Shown one piece after another: positions 10,328-19,080 of a stretch of 64,000 nucleotides of DNA; position 1 is the stretch's first letter; each line of letters opens with the position of its first letter. The DNA is from Rhodocyclales bacterium (GTDB taxonomy: Bacteria; Pseudomonadota; Gammaproteobacteria; Burkholderiales; Rhodocyclaceae), in NCBI GenBank assembly GCA_016235025.1, contig JACRMV010000004.1, positions 124,001 through 188,000 of the forward strand. Reading direction: 5' to 3'. The notes below the pieces were generated by a model. It did not search any database, was not told the origin of the DNA, and saw only the letters and a program-made list of their open reading frames with translations. Position numbers and translations under genes: made by a program.

Positions 10328-10525
10328 TTATTCACAAAATTGAATACAGCGAGAAAACCAGGGTCAATACACAGGGCTTTATTAGATAAATATGTATCTC
10401 TTTGATATTCAACGATAAGATAATTATCTGCCATTGCAGAAATGCGACAAGAGCATTACTAACTCATCCCGTGCCCCGAATGCTGCCCATTTACACACAA
10501 AGTTATCCACAGCGTTTGTGGGTAA
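10328..10525. promoter_or_regulatory. DnaA-box cluster in the AT-rich hemE-priA intergenic region
   Basis: TTATTCACA 10328-10336 (+), TTATCCACA 10503-10511 (+), TTACCCACA 10517-10525 (-). Confidence 0.5.
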
Positions 10526-10607
10526 TGGGTTTTTTCTTTCACGGCAATGAGTTGCGGGGGAATGTAAAGAGTTTATCTAGCTCTCACCGACAACTGGCTG
10601 ATGCAGC

Positions 10608-12599
10608 ATGAACATCGTCCGCGTAGCCCTTGATGTACCGCTGCCGAGGATTTTTGACTACCTGGCGCCGGACGCCGCTATCAATGATGTGGGCTACCGT
10701 GTCACCGTTCCATTTGGCCGGGGTTTCAAAACCGGGGTGATCGTCGGGCTGGCTGCCGCCAGCGACCAGCCAGCGGACAAGCTCCGGGAAGTGACCGCCA
10801 TATTGCGTGATATGCCACCCTTGCCGGGCGAGTGGCTGGCGCTATGCGCATTTTGCGCCTCCTACTATCAGGCGCCGTTGGGTGAGGTCTGCACCTTTGC
10901 GCTACCGCCTTTGTTGCGGCGCGGCAAGTTGCCGCGGGCAATAAAGCCAGGCGGGGGCAAAGTCGCCGTTTCACCAGCGCCGGGTTTTACGCTCCCCGAA
11001 CTCCTGCCGGCGCAACAAGCAGCGGTCAGCGCCATTAACCGTGCCGGCGGGTTCAGCACCTTCTTGCTGCATGGCGTCACCGGCAGCGGGAAAACAGAAG
11101 TTTACCTGCGCGCCATTGCCGAGGTGCTGGAACGCGGTGGCCAGGTGCTGATGCTGGTGCCCGAGATTGCGCTGACGCCCCAGCTTGAAGGCCGGGTGCG
11201 GATGCGCTTCCCGGCCGCCCATCTGGTAACAGCCAACAGCAGCATTGCCGATGCCGCCCGCGCCCGGGGCTTTCTCGACGCTCTCCATGGCCTGTCCGAT
11301 ATCGTTCTCGGTACCCGGCTGGCTGTATTCATGCCGTTGCCGCGACTGCAACTCATCATCGTCGACGAAGAACACGATGCCTCCTTCAAGCAGCAGGACG
11401 GCCTGCGCTATTCGGCGCGAGACATCGCCATCTGGCGCGCCCATCACCGCGCAATCCCGATTGTGCTGGGCTCGGCGACACCCGCCCTGGAAACGTTTCA
11501 GCACGCGCTTTCCGGCCGCTACCATTTGCTCGACCTGCCCGACCGTGCGGTGGCCGAGGCGCCGCCGGTGGTGCGGGTAATTGATACCCGGCGCGAAAAA
11601 CTGCACGAGGGTCTGAGCGGCGCGCTCATCAAGGCGCTGAAACTCCGGCTGGAGCACGGCGAACAAAGCCTCGTATTCCTCAATCGACGGGGTTACGCAC
11701 CGGTACTGGCCTGCTCTTCCTGCGGCTGGATTTCGCACTGCCGGCGCTGTGCCGCCAATCTGGTCGTGCATTTGCTCGACAACCGGCTGCGCTGCCATCA
11801 TTGCGGGTTTGAAGCCATCTTTCCGCGCGCCTGTCCCGATTGCGGCAACGTCGATCTGCAACCCTTCGGCCGGGGCACCCAGCGTCTTGAACTGGCTTTG
11901 GCTGCACTCCTGCCCTCAGCCCGGATCTTGCGCATCGATCGCGATTCAGCCAACACACCCAAAAAGTGGCAAGCCTTGCTGGCAACGATCCATGCCGGCG
12001 AAGCGGATATCCTGATCGGCACGCAGATGCTGGCCAAGGGGCATGATTTTCCGCGCCTGACGCTGGTCGGCGCCATCGGCGCCGACGCGGCGCTGTTCGC
12101 CGCCGACTTCCGGGCGCCGGAACGGCTTTTTGCGCAACTGATGCAAGTGGGTGGACGCAGCGGACGCGCCGACCTGGCGGGCGAAGTATTGATTCAGACC
12201 GAGCACCCCGAGCACCCGTTATTTCAGGCGCTGGCAGATCACGATTACTCGCGGTTTGCCCAGTCCCAGCTCAGTGAAAGAAAGGTTGCCGGCTTTCCGC
12301 CCTTTACTTTCCAGGCCTTGTTGCGCGCCGAAAGCATGACGATGGATTCATCACTCGCGTTTCTCGGCCAGGCCCGCGCGCTGGCGGATTCCCTTGCCGG
12401 CGACCGGATCACGCTCTACGATCCGGTACCCATGCGCCTGTCCCGCCTGATGACCATGGAGCGCGGGCAATTGCTGGTTGAGTCGGCCAGCCGGCCGCAA
12501 CTGCAGGAGTTTCTTGGCCGCTGGATGGAGGCGCTCTACAAATTGAAGCTGCCACGCGGCTTGCGCTGGCATCTTGACGTCGACCCGCTGGAGTTCTAG
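10608..12599 (+). CDS. priA: Primosomal protein N' (replication restart helicase PriA)
   Basis: LLHGVTGSGKTEVYL, DEEHD, Zn-binding CSSCGW..CRRC. Confidence 0.95.
   Translation: MNIVRVALDVPLPRIFDYLAPDAAINDVGYRVTVPFGRGFKTGVIVGLAAASDQPADKLREVTAILRDMPPLPGEWLALCAFCASYYQAPLGEVCTFALPPLLRRGKLPRAIKPGGGKVAVSPAPGFTLPELLPAQQAAVSAINRAGGFSTFLLHGVTGSGKTEVYLRAIAEVLERGGQVLMLVPEIALTPQLEGRVRMRFPAAHLVTANSSIADAARARGFLDALHGLSDIVLGTRLAVFMPLPRLQLIIVDEEHDASFKQQDGLRYSARDIAIWRAHHRAIPIVLGSATPALETFQHALSGRYHLLDLPDRAVAEAPPVVRVIDTRREKLHEGLSGALIKALKLRLEHGEQSLVFLNRRGYAPVLACSSCGWISHCRRCAANLVVHLLDNRLRCHHCGFEAIFPRACPDCGNVDLQPFGRGTQRLELALAALLPSARILRIDRDSANTPKKWQALLATIHAGEADILIGTQMLAKGHDFPRLTLVGAIGADAALFAADFRAPERLFAQLMQVGGRSGRADLAGEVLIQTEHPEHPLFQALADHDYSRFAQSQLSERKVAGFPPFTFQALLRAESMTMDSSLAFLGQARALADSLAGDRITLYDPVPMRLSRLMTMERGQLLVESASRPQLQEFLGRWMEALYKLKLPRGLRWHLDVDPLEF
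10964..10989 (-). repeat. GTCGGCGCTGGC-family repeat, diverged copy in priA
   Basis: CGCCGTTTCACCAGCGCCGGGTTTTA. Confidence 0.55.
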
Positions 12600-12698
12600 G
12601 CCCTGGCCAGCTTCGCATCTCGCCAGCCGCAGGACGGGAAGCGGCGTTCCACTGAAGTCGATCTGCAGGATCACGCCCAAGCATAGGAACATCAATGT

Positions 12699-15600
12699 CT
12701 ACAGGGTGCCGGAATAGACACCGGCATTCCGCTCCGGATAGCTTTCATACAGATGCTCGAACAATGCCGAGCACTTCTGCCGATACACCTCCGGCGTGTA
12801 AGCCCGCGGCAGGCCGTTATCGAGCATGTCCTCAATGGCAAGCTTCAACTGCGACCGTGCAGCTGCCTTCTGCCTCCAGTTCAATACCAGCAGGCCTTTC
12901 AGCCGGCCCAGCAGGTCACGCGCCACTTTCTTCACTTCGGTGCGCTCTTCAGAGCTAAGCTCGGGCGCTGGACGGGTAAGGATGTCGAAGATGACCAGCT
13001 CCTCCTCGCTCATGTTTTCCCGCACGTGACGCTGTTCCTCGTCATTGAGGCTATTGCTTAGCTTCACCAGTTCCTCGAACAGTTCCTCGATGCTGCGGCT
13101 GCCGGCGTTGTAGCTCTCGATCAGCGCCTCGAACTTCTCGGCGAAGTTGGCGCGGGTGCGGTTCAACCGGATCATTTTTTCCAGTTGGGCGCGGATCGCG
13201 GCCTTGAGCACCTCGATCTCGGTGTTCTTGTGTCTGGATGCTTTGAACCGATTGGCCAGCGCCTCGAAGTTGATCTTCGAGAGGTCGAGTGCCGGCGGGC
13301 CCGATTCGCGGATTTCGTGGCCGGTGATGGATTCGTCGAGCAGGCCGTTGATCTGTCCCATCACCTGGGAGATGTCGGGCGGGTTCGGATTCAGCGTGGC
13401 GCGGATGGCCTCGGCCAGCGTCGTCAGGCACGCGACCCGGCTGGCGAATTCCAGCGCCACCGGGTCGGGTTTCACGGCGCGGTAGAGCGTGCTGACCAGC
13501 CGTTCATGGGCAAAGAAATCGCGGCGCAGCGGGTCGGGGGAGATCAGCGCATTCATGCCGTCCTGGATGCGCGACAGGCGCTCCATGCTTCCGGCAGGCG
13601 TCGCCTCGATCTCGGCCAGCATCACCTTGTGCGCGTCGCAGAAGGCCGTGGCATCGACGACCGCCTTGCGCAGTTCCTCCACCAGTTGCTGCTTGTCCTT
13701 GACCGCGCAGTTGACAGACCCGTTCCCGCCCTTGCCCGCCCCGTAGATGGCCAGTGCCTTTTCCAGCGAGGCGAAGACGTTGGCGTAATCGACGATGACG
13801 CCGCTGTGTTTGCCGGGGAATACCCGGTTGGCGCGGGCGATGGTCTGCATCAGCGTGTGGTTGCGCATCGGCTTGTCGAGGTACACCGTGGAGCAACTCG
13901 GCGCGTCGAAACCGGTCAGCCACATGGCGCACACAAAAACCAGGCGCAGCGGGTCTTCGGTGTCCTTGAACTTCTCGTCCAGCCCCGGCTGTGATTCATT
14001 CATGCGCTTGCGGTGCGGCTCGATGGCTAGGCCCAGCGTCTGCATCTGGGCGATTTCGTTCTGCCCCGGCGAGACGATCACCGCCATGTCGGTGCTGGTC
14101 AGCACCTCCAGCCGCTGTTTCAACTCGGCCATGCGCAGATCACGTCGCGCCTGCTCGGGCGTCATCTCGCCGCCGCGTGGCTGGTAATGCAGCTCGCCCA
14201 GTTCCTTCCGCACCCGTGCGGTTTCCGCCGCCCAAGACGCCTTCACCTTGTCGTGCATGCGCAGCGCGGTGGCCTTGTCGATCGACACCACCATTGCCTT
14301 GCCGACAAAGCCCCGGCCGAGGAAGTGCCGCACGATGTCCTGCGCCACGGTTTCCAGCCGGTCATCGCGGGTGATCAGGTGATATTGCCGTCCCAGCACC
14401 TTCTCAAGCTTGGCCTCCTGATCGGCGTCGAGGTCGGCGTCCTCGATCAGTTGGTAAATGTCTTCATTCAGGTCGGGATTGACGAGCTGCAATTCCGGCG
14501 TGCGATTCTCGTAGAACAGCGGCACGGTGGCGCCGTCTTCGATGGACTGCTGGAAGTCGTAGATCGAGACGTAGTCGCCGAAGACTTCCTTGGTGCGTTC
14601 CTCGCCCGCGATCAGCGGCGTGCCGGTGAAGGCGAGGAACATCGCGCGGGGCAGCGCGGCGCGCATGTTGAGCGCCAGCGTGTCGTACTGGCTGCGGTGC
14701 GCCTCGTCGGTCAGCACGATCACGTCGGAACGGTCGCAGAGCAGTTCCGGCGTCTGGAACTTGTGCACCAGGGTGAAGACGTAGCGGTGGTTGCCGCGCA
14801 GCAGTTCGCGCAGGTGGGCGCCGCTGGCGGCATGGCATGCGTCGCCCTCGGCCTCGCTTACCGCGCCGGTGGTCTTGAAGGTCTTGGCGATCTGCTCGTC
14901 CAGTTCGACGCGGTCGGTGACCACCACAAACGTCCAGTTGCCGGAGAGCTTCCTCAGCACCTTCTGCGCGAAGAACACCATCGAAAAGCTCTTGCCGCTG
15001 CCCTGCGTCTGCCAGAATACGCCGCCGCGCCCGTGGCCCAGCTTGCGGGCTTCGAGCATCGAGGCAATGGCGTTATTGACGCCGAGAAACTGGTGGTTCT
15101 GGCCGATGACCTTGACCAGCCCGGCCTTGTGTTCGGAAAACAGCGTGAAGTTCTCGACCAGATCGAGCAGGCGGCTGCGGTCGCAAGTGCCGCGCAGCAT
15201 CACTTCCAGCGATACGCGGCGCGGTTCGTCCTCGCGCTCGATCCGCTTCCACTCCACCCAGCGCCCCCAGTCGGCGGTCAGCGAGCCGACGCGGCTGTCG
15301 GTGCCGTTACTGGCGATCATCAGCGCGTTGCTCCAGAACAACGCCGGAATCTGCTGCTTGTAGTGGGTGAGGTTTTCGTCGAAGGCGGCGCGCGCCGGCA
15401 CGCCGGGCTTCTTGAGTTCGATCACCACCCAGGGCAGACCATTGACGAAGCCGACCAGATCAGGCCGACAGGTATAGAGCGCGCCGGTGACGCTGAACTG
15501 GCTGACCAGCAGGAAGTCGTTGTTCTCCGGCTGTTCCCAATCCACCACGCGCAGGCGTTCGGTCGTTTGGCCACCTCGCTGCCCGCCGTGTTCGCGGTCG

Positions 15601-15920
15601 GGCACGGACACCGTGATGCCTTCCTTGAGCAGCCGATAGACCTCGCGGTTGGCCGCTTCCAGACTCATCGCCGAGCGGTCGCGGGTCAGCTCATCGACGG
15701 CATTGCTGATGGCTTCTGGAGGCATTGCGGGGTTGAATTTGCAAAGCGCTGCGCGCAGACGCTCAACCAGCACTACCTCGCCCCTGGTTTCACGACCGAG
15801 GGTTCCATTCGTGCCGAAGCTTTCCTCCAGCGCCGACACCGTCTGCCAGCCAAGCGCGGCAAACAGACCGATGGCGGGCTGCTCGACGAGCTGGTCTTCG
15901 GAGTATGCGTGTGCGCTCAC
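12699..15920 (-). CDS. hsdR: Type I restriction endonuclease subunit R (HsdR)
   Basis: QTQGSGKSFSMVFFAQ, TDEAHRSQY, FTGTPL, nuclease-like N-terminus VIELKKPG. Confidence 0.95.
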   Translation of the reverse strand: MSAHAYSEDQLVEQPAIGLFAALGWQTVSALEESFGTNGTLGRETRGEVVLVERLRAALCKFNPAMPPEAISNAVDELTRDRSAMSLEAANREVYRLLKEGITVSVPDREHGGQRGGQTTERLRVVDWEQPENNDFLLVSQFSVTGALYTCRPDLVGFVNGLPWVVIELKKPGVPARAAFDENLTHYKQQIPALFWSNALMIASNGTDSRVGSLTADWGRWVEWKRIEREDEPRRVSLEVMLRGTCDRSRLLDLVENFTLFSEHKAGLVKVIGQNHQFLGVNNAIASMLEARKLGHGRGGVFWQTQGSGKSFSMVFFAQKVLRKLSGNWTFVVVTDRVELDEQIAKTFKTTGAVSEAEGDACHAASGAHLRELLRGNHRYVFTLVHKFQTPELLCDRSDVIVLTDEAHRSQYDTLALNMRAALPRAMFLAFTGTPLIAGEERTKEVFGDYVSIYDFQQSIEDGATVPLFYENRTPELQLVNPDLNEDIYQLIEDADLDADQEAKLEKVLGRQYHLITRDDRLETVAQDIVRHFLGRGFVGKAMVVSIDKATALRMHDKVKASWAAETARVRKELGELHYQPRGGEMTPEQARRDLRMAELKQRLEVLTSTDMAVIVSPGQNEIAQMQTLGLAIEPHRKRMNESQPGLDEKFKDTEDPLRLVFVCAMWLTGFDAPSCSTVYLDKPMRNHTLMQTIARANRVFPGKHSGVIVDYANVFASLEKALAIYGAGKGGNGSVNCAVKDKQQLVEELRKAVVDATAFCDAHKVMLAEIEATPAGSMERLSRIQDGMNALISPDPLRRDFFAHERLVSTLYRAVKPDPVALEFASRVACLTTLAEAIRATLNPNPPDISQVMGQINGLLDESITGHEIRESGPPALDLSKINFEALANRFKASRHKNTEIEVLKAAIRAQLEKMIRLNRTRANFAEKFEALIESYNAGSRSIEELFEELVKLSNSLNDEEQRHVRENMSEEELVIFDILTRPAPELSSEERTEVKKVARDLLGRLKGLLVLNWRQKAAARSQLKLAIEDMLDNGLPRAYTPEVYRQKCSALFEHLYESYPERNAGVYSGTL

Positions 15921-17269
15921 GTGCCGGACTTCGAGAGTGCGTTCAGCCGATCACGCAAGTCGGCCGGTGCATAGAACACATACGCATTGCCTTGCTTGGT
16001 CTTCTCCAGCAGGCCCAGCGCCTCCAGTTCCAGCAGATCGCGCCGTGCCGTTTGGTACACCACGGCGTGCGAACGCCGGTGGGCATCGACGCGGTACGCC
16101 TCGCCCGCGTTGCGCAAGGCATGGTTCAACAGCGCCGTTTGCCGGTGGTTGAAGCGTCCGCGCAGAGCTGGTGACGCGGCCATCAGGCGTTCGGTTTCCT
16201 TCTGCTCGCGCGACTTCCGCGCCACGTATTCGTGCAGCGCGGCGATGGCCTGGCGGATGGTCTGCAACTGGTGCAGCAGAAAGTAGGTCGTGTCGTTCTT
16301 GTCTGTTTCCGTATGCAGGTAGGCGCGCATGTACTTTGCCGGCGCCTTGCGCAGGATGTGGCTGATCGAGGTGTACTCCATCAGCCAGTAACCGCTCCTG
16401 GCCATTGACCAGTAAAACAAGGCGCGCGCCGTGCGCCCGTTACCGTCGACAAAGGGGTGGTCGTAGCCGATCATGAAGTGCAGCAGGATGGCGCGCAGCA
16501 CCGGATGCACGAAGGGCAAAGACGCCTCGTCGGCATTGGCAAAATCGCACAGCCGCTGCATGCGCTCCGGCAGTTCGGCATGCGCGGGCGGCACATGCAG
16601 CGCGGTGTTGTCGCGCACATCGACGACACGCACCTCGTCGTCGCGACGGTAGCGGCCTGCGTCGTCCGCGTTCTCCAGCGTGTCCTCGGTCAGGATCCGG
16701 TGCAGCTCCAGCACATGCGCGGGCGTCAGCTTCACATCGCGCAGCGAGCGCAGATGTTCCATGGCCAGGTAGTTGTTGAAAATCATTTTTTCACTGAGAT
16801 CGCGCGGCTTGCGCCCGCTGCGCAGCATCGTCGCCGCCACGTTGCGGGTTGTGGATGCCCCCTCCAGTTGGCTGGAGGTGATGGCCTCCTCGATCAGCGA
16901 ACTGATCAGGTAGCGCTGGGAATCCTCCTGGAGCGGCGCCCCGGCCGTGGCGCGGATATGCCCGGCGGCATCGCGGTCGATGTGGTGCAGGTCGATCGCC
17001 ACCGGGCTGGGGGTGGCGAAGACGAAAGGCTTGCCTTGCTTGTCCAGCAAGGGCAATTTCTGGAACGCGGACATGCGGCCGACGGTGACGGCTGCCCACC
17101 ATTCGGCATGCGTCAACCCCTCGGGGGCCGGACGCCGCCGTAACTCATCCCAATGGAGATACTTCCCGGTCGGCAGCGGGTTGGCATGCCGCATCACCGC
17201 CTCGATCCGGGCCGGCGCCAGTTGTGCAAAGCTGGTTTCCAAAGAGGGGGCGTGCTCCGGGAGACGCAT
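15917..17269 (-). CDS. Fic family protein (Fic-1)
   Basis: Fic motif HPFVDGNGRTARALFYW; upstream SQLEGA; C-terminal winged-helix-like region. Confidence 0.9.
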   Translation of the reverse strand: MRLPEHAPSLETSFAQLAPARIEAVMRHANPLPTGKYLHWDELRRRPAPEGLTHAEWWAAVTVGRMSAFQKLPLLDKQGKPFVFATPSPVAIDLHHIDRDAAGHIRATAGAPLQEDSQRYLISSLIEEAITSSQLEGASTTRNVAATMLRSGRKPRDLSEKMIFNNYLAMEHLRSLRDVKLTPAHVLELHRILTEDTLENADDAGRYRRDDEVRVVDVRDNTALHVPPAHAELPERMQRLCDFANADEASLPFVHPVLRAILLHFMIGYDHPFVDGNGRTARALFYWSMARSGYWLMEYTSISHILRKAPAKYMRAYLHTETDKNDTTYFLLHQLQTIRQAIAALHEYVARKSREQKETERLMAASPALRGRFNHRQTALLNHALRNAGEAYRVDAHRRSHAVVYQTARRDLLELEALGLLEKTKQGNAYVFYAPADLRDRLNALSKSGT

Positions 17270-17272
17270 TGT

Positions 17273-17298
17273 CTACTAAACTTTCATCAAATTAGTAG
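17273..17298. promoter_or_regulatory. Operator-like palindrome 1 upstream of fic-1
   Basis: CTACTAA-N12-TTAGTAG. Confidence 0.6.
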
Positions 17299-17330
17299 AA
17301 ATTAGTATAGACAGGGGAGGTACCTAAAGT

Positions 17331-17356
17331 CTACTAAATTATTACAAAATTAGTAG
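17331..17356. promoter_or_regulatory. Operator-like palindrome 2 upstream of fic-1
   Basis: CTACTAA-N12-TTAGTAG, same 26-bp arm-to-arm length as copy 1. Confidence 0.6.
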
Positions 17357-17359
17357 AAA

Positions 17360-17760
17360 TTACAATGCAGCAGCGAGCGCCGCGATGCGTTGGCGAACGC
17401 GCGCTATCCGCTGCGAATGGAGATCGTCGAAGGCGACCAGCCCCGGCAGCGCATTCATGAAGTCCGGTCCCGCATGATTGCGGCGAGCTGCTGCCCCAGA
17501 TAGCCCCGCAGCGCCGTCCCGCCAGCGCCGACTTCTTCGACGATGGACTGGCGCCCCTCGATCACGTTGATGATGTCCTCGAAATCGTGGCTCTGCAGCA
17601 AGTCGGCCCTGCCGCGCGTGCGGAATGCCTCGAATTTGGTCGCCAGAAAGGCCGGCGCGGAAATCAGGTTGATCGCCGTGCCGCTCGGCAGAGTCAGGCG
17701 CAGTGCGGCAGCGACCAACTCGACGCTCTGCGCATTGGGATCGCCGGCAATCACAGGCAA
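17360..17760 (-). pseudogene. AbiEii-like nucleotidyltransferase C-terminal fragment, apparently frameshifted or 5'-truncated
   Basis: SAPAFLATKFEAFRTRGRADLLQSHDFEDIINVIEGRQSIVEEV occurs in a different ORF from the MNALPGLVAFDDLHSQRIARV tail; no N-terminal NTase catalytic region seen. Confidence 0.55.
17512..17538 (-). repeat. GTCGGCGCTGGC-family repeat in NTase fragment (VGAGGTA)
   Basis: CGCCGTCCCGCCAGCGCCGACTTCTTC. Confidence 0.85.
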
Positions 17761-17852
17761 TCACAGGCGTGCCTCGAACAAGTCCTGCGCCAACGCCCGT
17801 TCGCGCGCGCTGCCCATGCGCAGCGCGTTGGATGCGCAGGCATCGCGACCAC

Positions 17853-17948
17853 TTTGTGGAGCATACAAACGCCACTAATTAGTTTGTGGAGTACAAAACA
17901 TAAAACATACTCCACAAAAGTCTTTGTTACGTCCGCAGACTCCACAAA
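17853..17948. repeat. Four CTCCACAAA boxes (two per orientation)
   Basis: TTTGTGGAG at 17853 and 17883; CTCCACAAA at 17910 and 17940; 30-bp spacing in both pairs. Confidence 0.75.
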
Positions 17949-17952
17949 CACC

Positions 17953-19080
17953 TCAAATGACCTCACGGCCTTCGGCCAGGTTGATGAGTCGTGGAAAACA
18001 CAAGGTGGCGGGTCGCCTGCCACTTCCGGCTTGCAGCTCCCGCAAGATTCCCGCTTCCTTCATCTGCCGAAGCAAACCGGGTGTCGTCTTCTCATGAATG
18101 CCGAATTCCCGGAACAGACGGGATGTCAGGTCCGACGAGCGAAAGATCGGCTTGTTGAAGATGGCGTCCAATACATGCACCGTGTACTGCGAATGCGTGG
18201 CCGCCTGGATGGCCAGCTTCATCTCCTCATAGAGCACCTGGATGGCTGTGACGCGCGTGCTGTTCTGGGCGGCCTGTGTTGCGATGGCGCGCAGGAAGAA
18301 GGCAAGCCAAGCACTCCAGTCTCCATCAGCCGAGATCGCCTTCAGCCGCTGGTAATACTCTTCCCGGTGCGTCTCCAGATATTCCGAGAGGTAGAACATC
18401 GGCTGCGACAGCGCACGCTTTTGATACAGAAACAGCGGAATCAGGATACGACCAATCCGGCCATTGCCGTCCTTGAACGGGTGCAACAACTCGAACTGCG
18501 CGTGTACCACAGCCGTCTGCAGCAGAAAATCGACATCATCGCTGTCGAGATATTTTTCCCACGCCTGCAAATGGAGCGGTAGTTGCAACGGGTTGGGCAG
18601 CACAAAGCTCGCCTGCTCCATCGAGCAGCCGTGTTTGCCGATCCAGTTCTGGTCCTTGCGGAACTCCCCCGGCGTCTTGTCCTGGCCGCGCACACTGCTC
18701 ATGAGGATGCGATGCAGTTCGCGCACAAAGCCCAAACGAATCGGGTAGTCCTTCAAGTGCTCGCGCGCCGCATACAACGCCTGCCGGTAGTTGGAAATTT
18801 CCTGGATATCCTGAAACTTCTCGCCTTCCTTCAGCAGGCCCGCCTCCTGCTCCAGAACTTCATCGACGGTCGCTTGCGTCCCCTCGATTTTTGACGACAA
18901 CACCGCTTCCTGCGTGGTCAGCGGAGACAGCATGACCGCCGGATTCGGAATGCTCTGCAACAAGCCGTCATAGCGCGCCAAGGCCGCATTGGCCTGCCCG
19001 ACCAAGGGCAGCAGCAGGCGGTAATCGAGATTGGTCAGCGGCAGTTGATCGGGAATATAGGAGTGCATGTTGTCAGGCAT
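17953..19080 (-). CDS. Fic family protein (Fic-2)
   Basis: Fic motif HPFKDGNGRIGRILIPLFL; SSKIEGTQAT inhibitory-type motif. Confidence 0.92.
   Translation of the reverse strand: MPDNMHSYIPDQLPLTNLDYRLLLPLVGQANAALARYDGLLQSIPNPAVMLSPLTTQEAVLSSKIEGTQATVDEVLEQEAGLLKEGEKFQDIQEISNYRQALYAAREHLKDYPIRLGFVRELHRILMSSVRGQDKTPGEFRKDQNWIGKHGCSMEQASFVLPNPLQLPLHLQAWEKYLDSDDVDFLLQTAVVHAQFELLHPFKDGNGRIGRILIPLFLYQKRALSQPMFYLSEYLETHREEYYQRLKAISADGDWSAWLAFFLRAIATQAAQNSTRVTAIQVLYEEMKLAIQAATHSQYTVHVLDAIFNKPIFRSSDLTSRLFREFGIHEKTTPGLLRQMKEAGILRELQAGSGRRPATLCFPRLINLAEGREVI

Noticed and set aside
15829-15850. CTCCAGCGCCGACACCGTCTGCC in hsdR
   Set aside because: Only the central ~11 bases match; both arms differ
14187-15974. 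595-aa plus-strand ORF antisense to hsdR
   Set aside because: Antisense shadow of hsdR; no recognisable domain
17273-17948. Possible CRISPR array, given repeated short motifs near the fic genes
   Set aside because: Repeats are 7-9 bp operator-like boxes, not 23-40 bp direct repeats with unique spacers; no cas genes
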